Assembly (NCBI GenBank): GCA_029565065.1
Contig: JAKQOW010000138.1
Coordinates: forward strand, 1 to 43,238
Reading direction: 5' to 3'
Length of the DNA stretch: 43,238 nucleotides
DNA from: Acidobacteriota bacterium
GTDB taxonomy: Bacteria; Acidobacteriota; JAAYUB01
Every line of letters starts with the position of its first letter. The stretch's first letter is position 1. Position numbers and translations under genes: made by a program. Shown in pieces: positions 42,391-43,238 of this stretch. A model generated the notes under the pieces. That model was not told the DNA's origin, ran no database searches, and saw nothing but the letters and a program-made list of their open reading frames with translations.

Positions 42391-42792
42391 TTACTTGTTC
42401 TCGATGACCCGCGTGGTGGCCCACTTGTCGCCGAACCGGTAGCCGTCCGGATCGACGAACACCATCACGGCGTCGATGAGGCCGAAGATCGGGATCATCA
42501 GGGAGACGTTGCGGATGACCGATTCCATCAGCTTGCAGGGAGTCAACGTCTGGGCGTTGATGACCTGCAGGCCCATGACCTTCTTGCCGAAACTCCGGCC
42601 GTCGTAGAGCGCGTCCTTGCACAAGGCGTACGCGATGCCGGGCAGGATGCACAGGATCATGCCCGCCGTGGTGATGACCCAGTCGATCAGCGCGGCCAGC
42701 AGCCGGTTCACCGGGTCAGCCTTGATCACGCGGTCCGCGGGGATCGGTGTGTTCTTGGCGTCATCGCCCATCCAGAAACCAGGTTCGCCCAT
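42391..42792 (-). CDS. RDD-family membrane protein (133 residues)
   Basis: PVNRLLAALIDWVITTAGMILCILPGI gives the RDD N-terminal helix, and GRSFGKKVMGLQVINAQT the conserved loop; a second hydrophobic helix is SLMIPIFGLIDAVMVFV. It is shorter than the neighbouring RDD protein and shares only the family motifs, so it is an old duplicate or an independent member. The start follows AAGGAGATAGCATC. It lies downstream of the RNase P RNA gene and 27 bp upstream of the next gene. Confidence 0.8.
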   Translation of the reverse strand: MGEPGFWMGDDAKNTPIPADRVIKADPVNRLLAALIDWVITTAGMILCILPGIAYALCKDALYDGRSFGKKVMGLQVINAQTLTPCKLMESVIRNVSLMIPIFGLIDAVMVFVDPDGYRFGDKWATTRVIENK

Positions 42793-42856
42793 GATGCTAT
42801 CTCCTTGTATTTGGTTTGAACATTAGACGGATCGAAGATTCGACTTCAGAAAAATT

Positions 42857-43230
42857 CCGGAGCGGCTTGTAAGCCGGATTCTGTTCCGCCTCTCCGTGGA
42901 GAGGCGGGGCAAACATTCCTCTGGGCGCCAGGTCTCCCCGGCGCTCTTGCGGCCTACCCGAAGGCATCGGCCGGGCCGGCCTCAAACGCCTTCCTATTCG
43001 GCCTTGCTCCGTGCGGGGTTTGCCAAGCATCCGGTGTCGCCACCGGACCTGGTGGGCTCTTGCCCCACCGTTTCACCCTTGCCTGAGCCACGCGGGCCAT
43101 CGGCGGTCTGCTCTCTGTTGCACTTTCCGTAGGGTCGCCCCTCCCTCCCGTTAGGAGGCGCACCGCCCTGTGGAGTCCGGACTTTCCTCTCCCGCGTCAG
43201 GCGCGGGAGCGTTTGCCGCCGCCGCTCCGG
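42857..43230 (-). ncRNA. rnpB: RNase P RNA (bacterial class A)
   Basis: On the minus strand the RNA starts CCGGAGCGG (43230) and ends CCGCTCCGG (42857), which pair as helix P1. Universal landmarks are all present: GAGGAAAGTCCGGACTCC near the 5' end, ACAGAGAGCAGACCGCC, GGGTGAAACGGTGGGGCAAGAG leading to CCCACC, and GAATCCGGCTTACA at the 3' end. A T-rich stretch (AATTTTT) follows the last helix, a plausible end of transcription. Its 5' boundary is 8 bp from the window edge, so its promoter is outside. Confidence 0.97.
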
Positions 43231-43238
43231 AAATACAC

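Overview
The window is a high-GC bacterial chromosomal segment, densely coding, with conventional operons. The best lineage guess is Acidobacteriota: there is a secreted VWFA-related protein of the type typical of that phylum (33143-34081), a grpE-dnaK-dnaJ-prmA cluster, and many secreted peptidases. This rests on gene content only; no rRNA is present.

Layout. (1) 1-2703: a broken or partial reading frame at the left edge, low-complexity spacer DNA, mobB, a palindrome-rich spacer, and a secreted protein of three LCCL-like repeats. (2) 2877-24879: the standout accessory region, two divergent transcription units sharing a 272-bp spacer. Leftward: a large AAA+ ATPase ending in tandem RyR-type repeats, overlapping by 4 bp a fusion of a SLOG nucleotide-binding domain with a low-molecular-weight phosphatase. 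Rightward, eleven genes in tandem: a TIR protein with TerB-like and beta-propeller regions, an NHL propeller with a zinc ribbon, a CBM48-like/TPR protein, a J-like protein without HPD, a GrpE-like protein, an Hsp70, a pseudokinase-TPR protein, a multi-pass membrane TPR protein, a 68-residue protein, a zinc metallopeptidase-like protein, and a second Hsp70 with degraded ATPase motifs. (3) 25097-34081, leftward: vWA protein, grpE, dnaK, dnaJ, prmA, a GAF histidine kinase, a receiver-histidine kinase hybrid and a small secreted protein. (4) 34200-41500, rightward: an M28 glutaminyl-cyclase-like lipoprotein, a secreted HEFGH metallopeptidase, a GAF-like protein with a long acidic linker, and a lytic transglycosylase. 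(5) 41532-43230, leftward: RNase P RNA, two RDD membrane proteins and yidD.

How it may work together. Region 2 is the candidate undescribed system. TIR (known in other systems to make NAD-derived signals), SLOG (known to bind them) and RyR repeats meet in one locus, beside a self-contained second Hsp70/J-like/GrpE-like set only 5 kb from the housekeeping grpE-dnaK-dnaJ cluster. I infer a nucleotide-signalled stress or anti-invader system that uses a repurposed chaperone switch, propeller and TPR scaffolds, and possible effectors (TIR NADase, peptidase, membrane protein, phosphatase). The domain calls come from the sequence; the joint function is inference.
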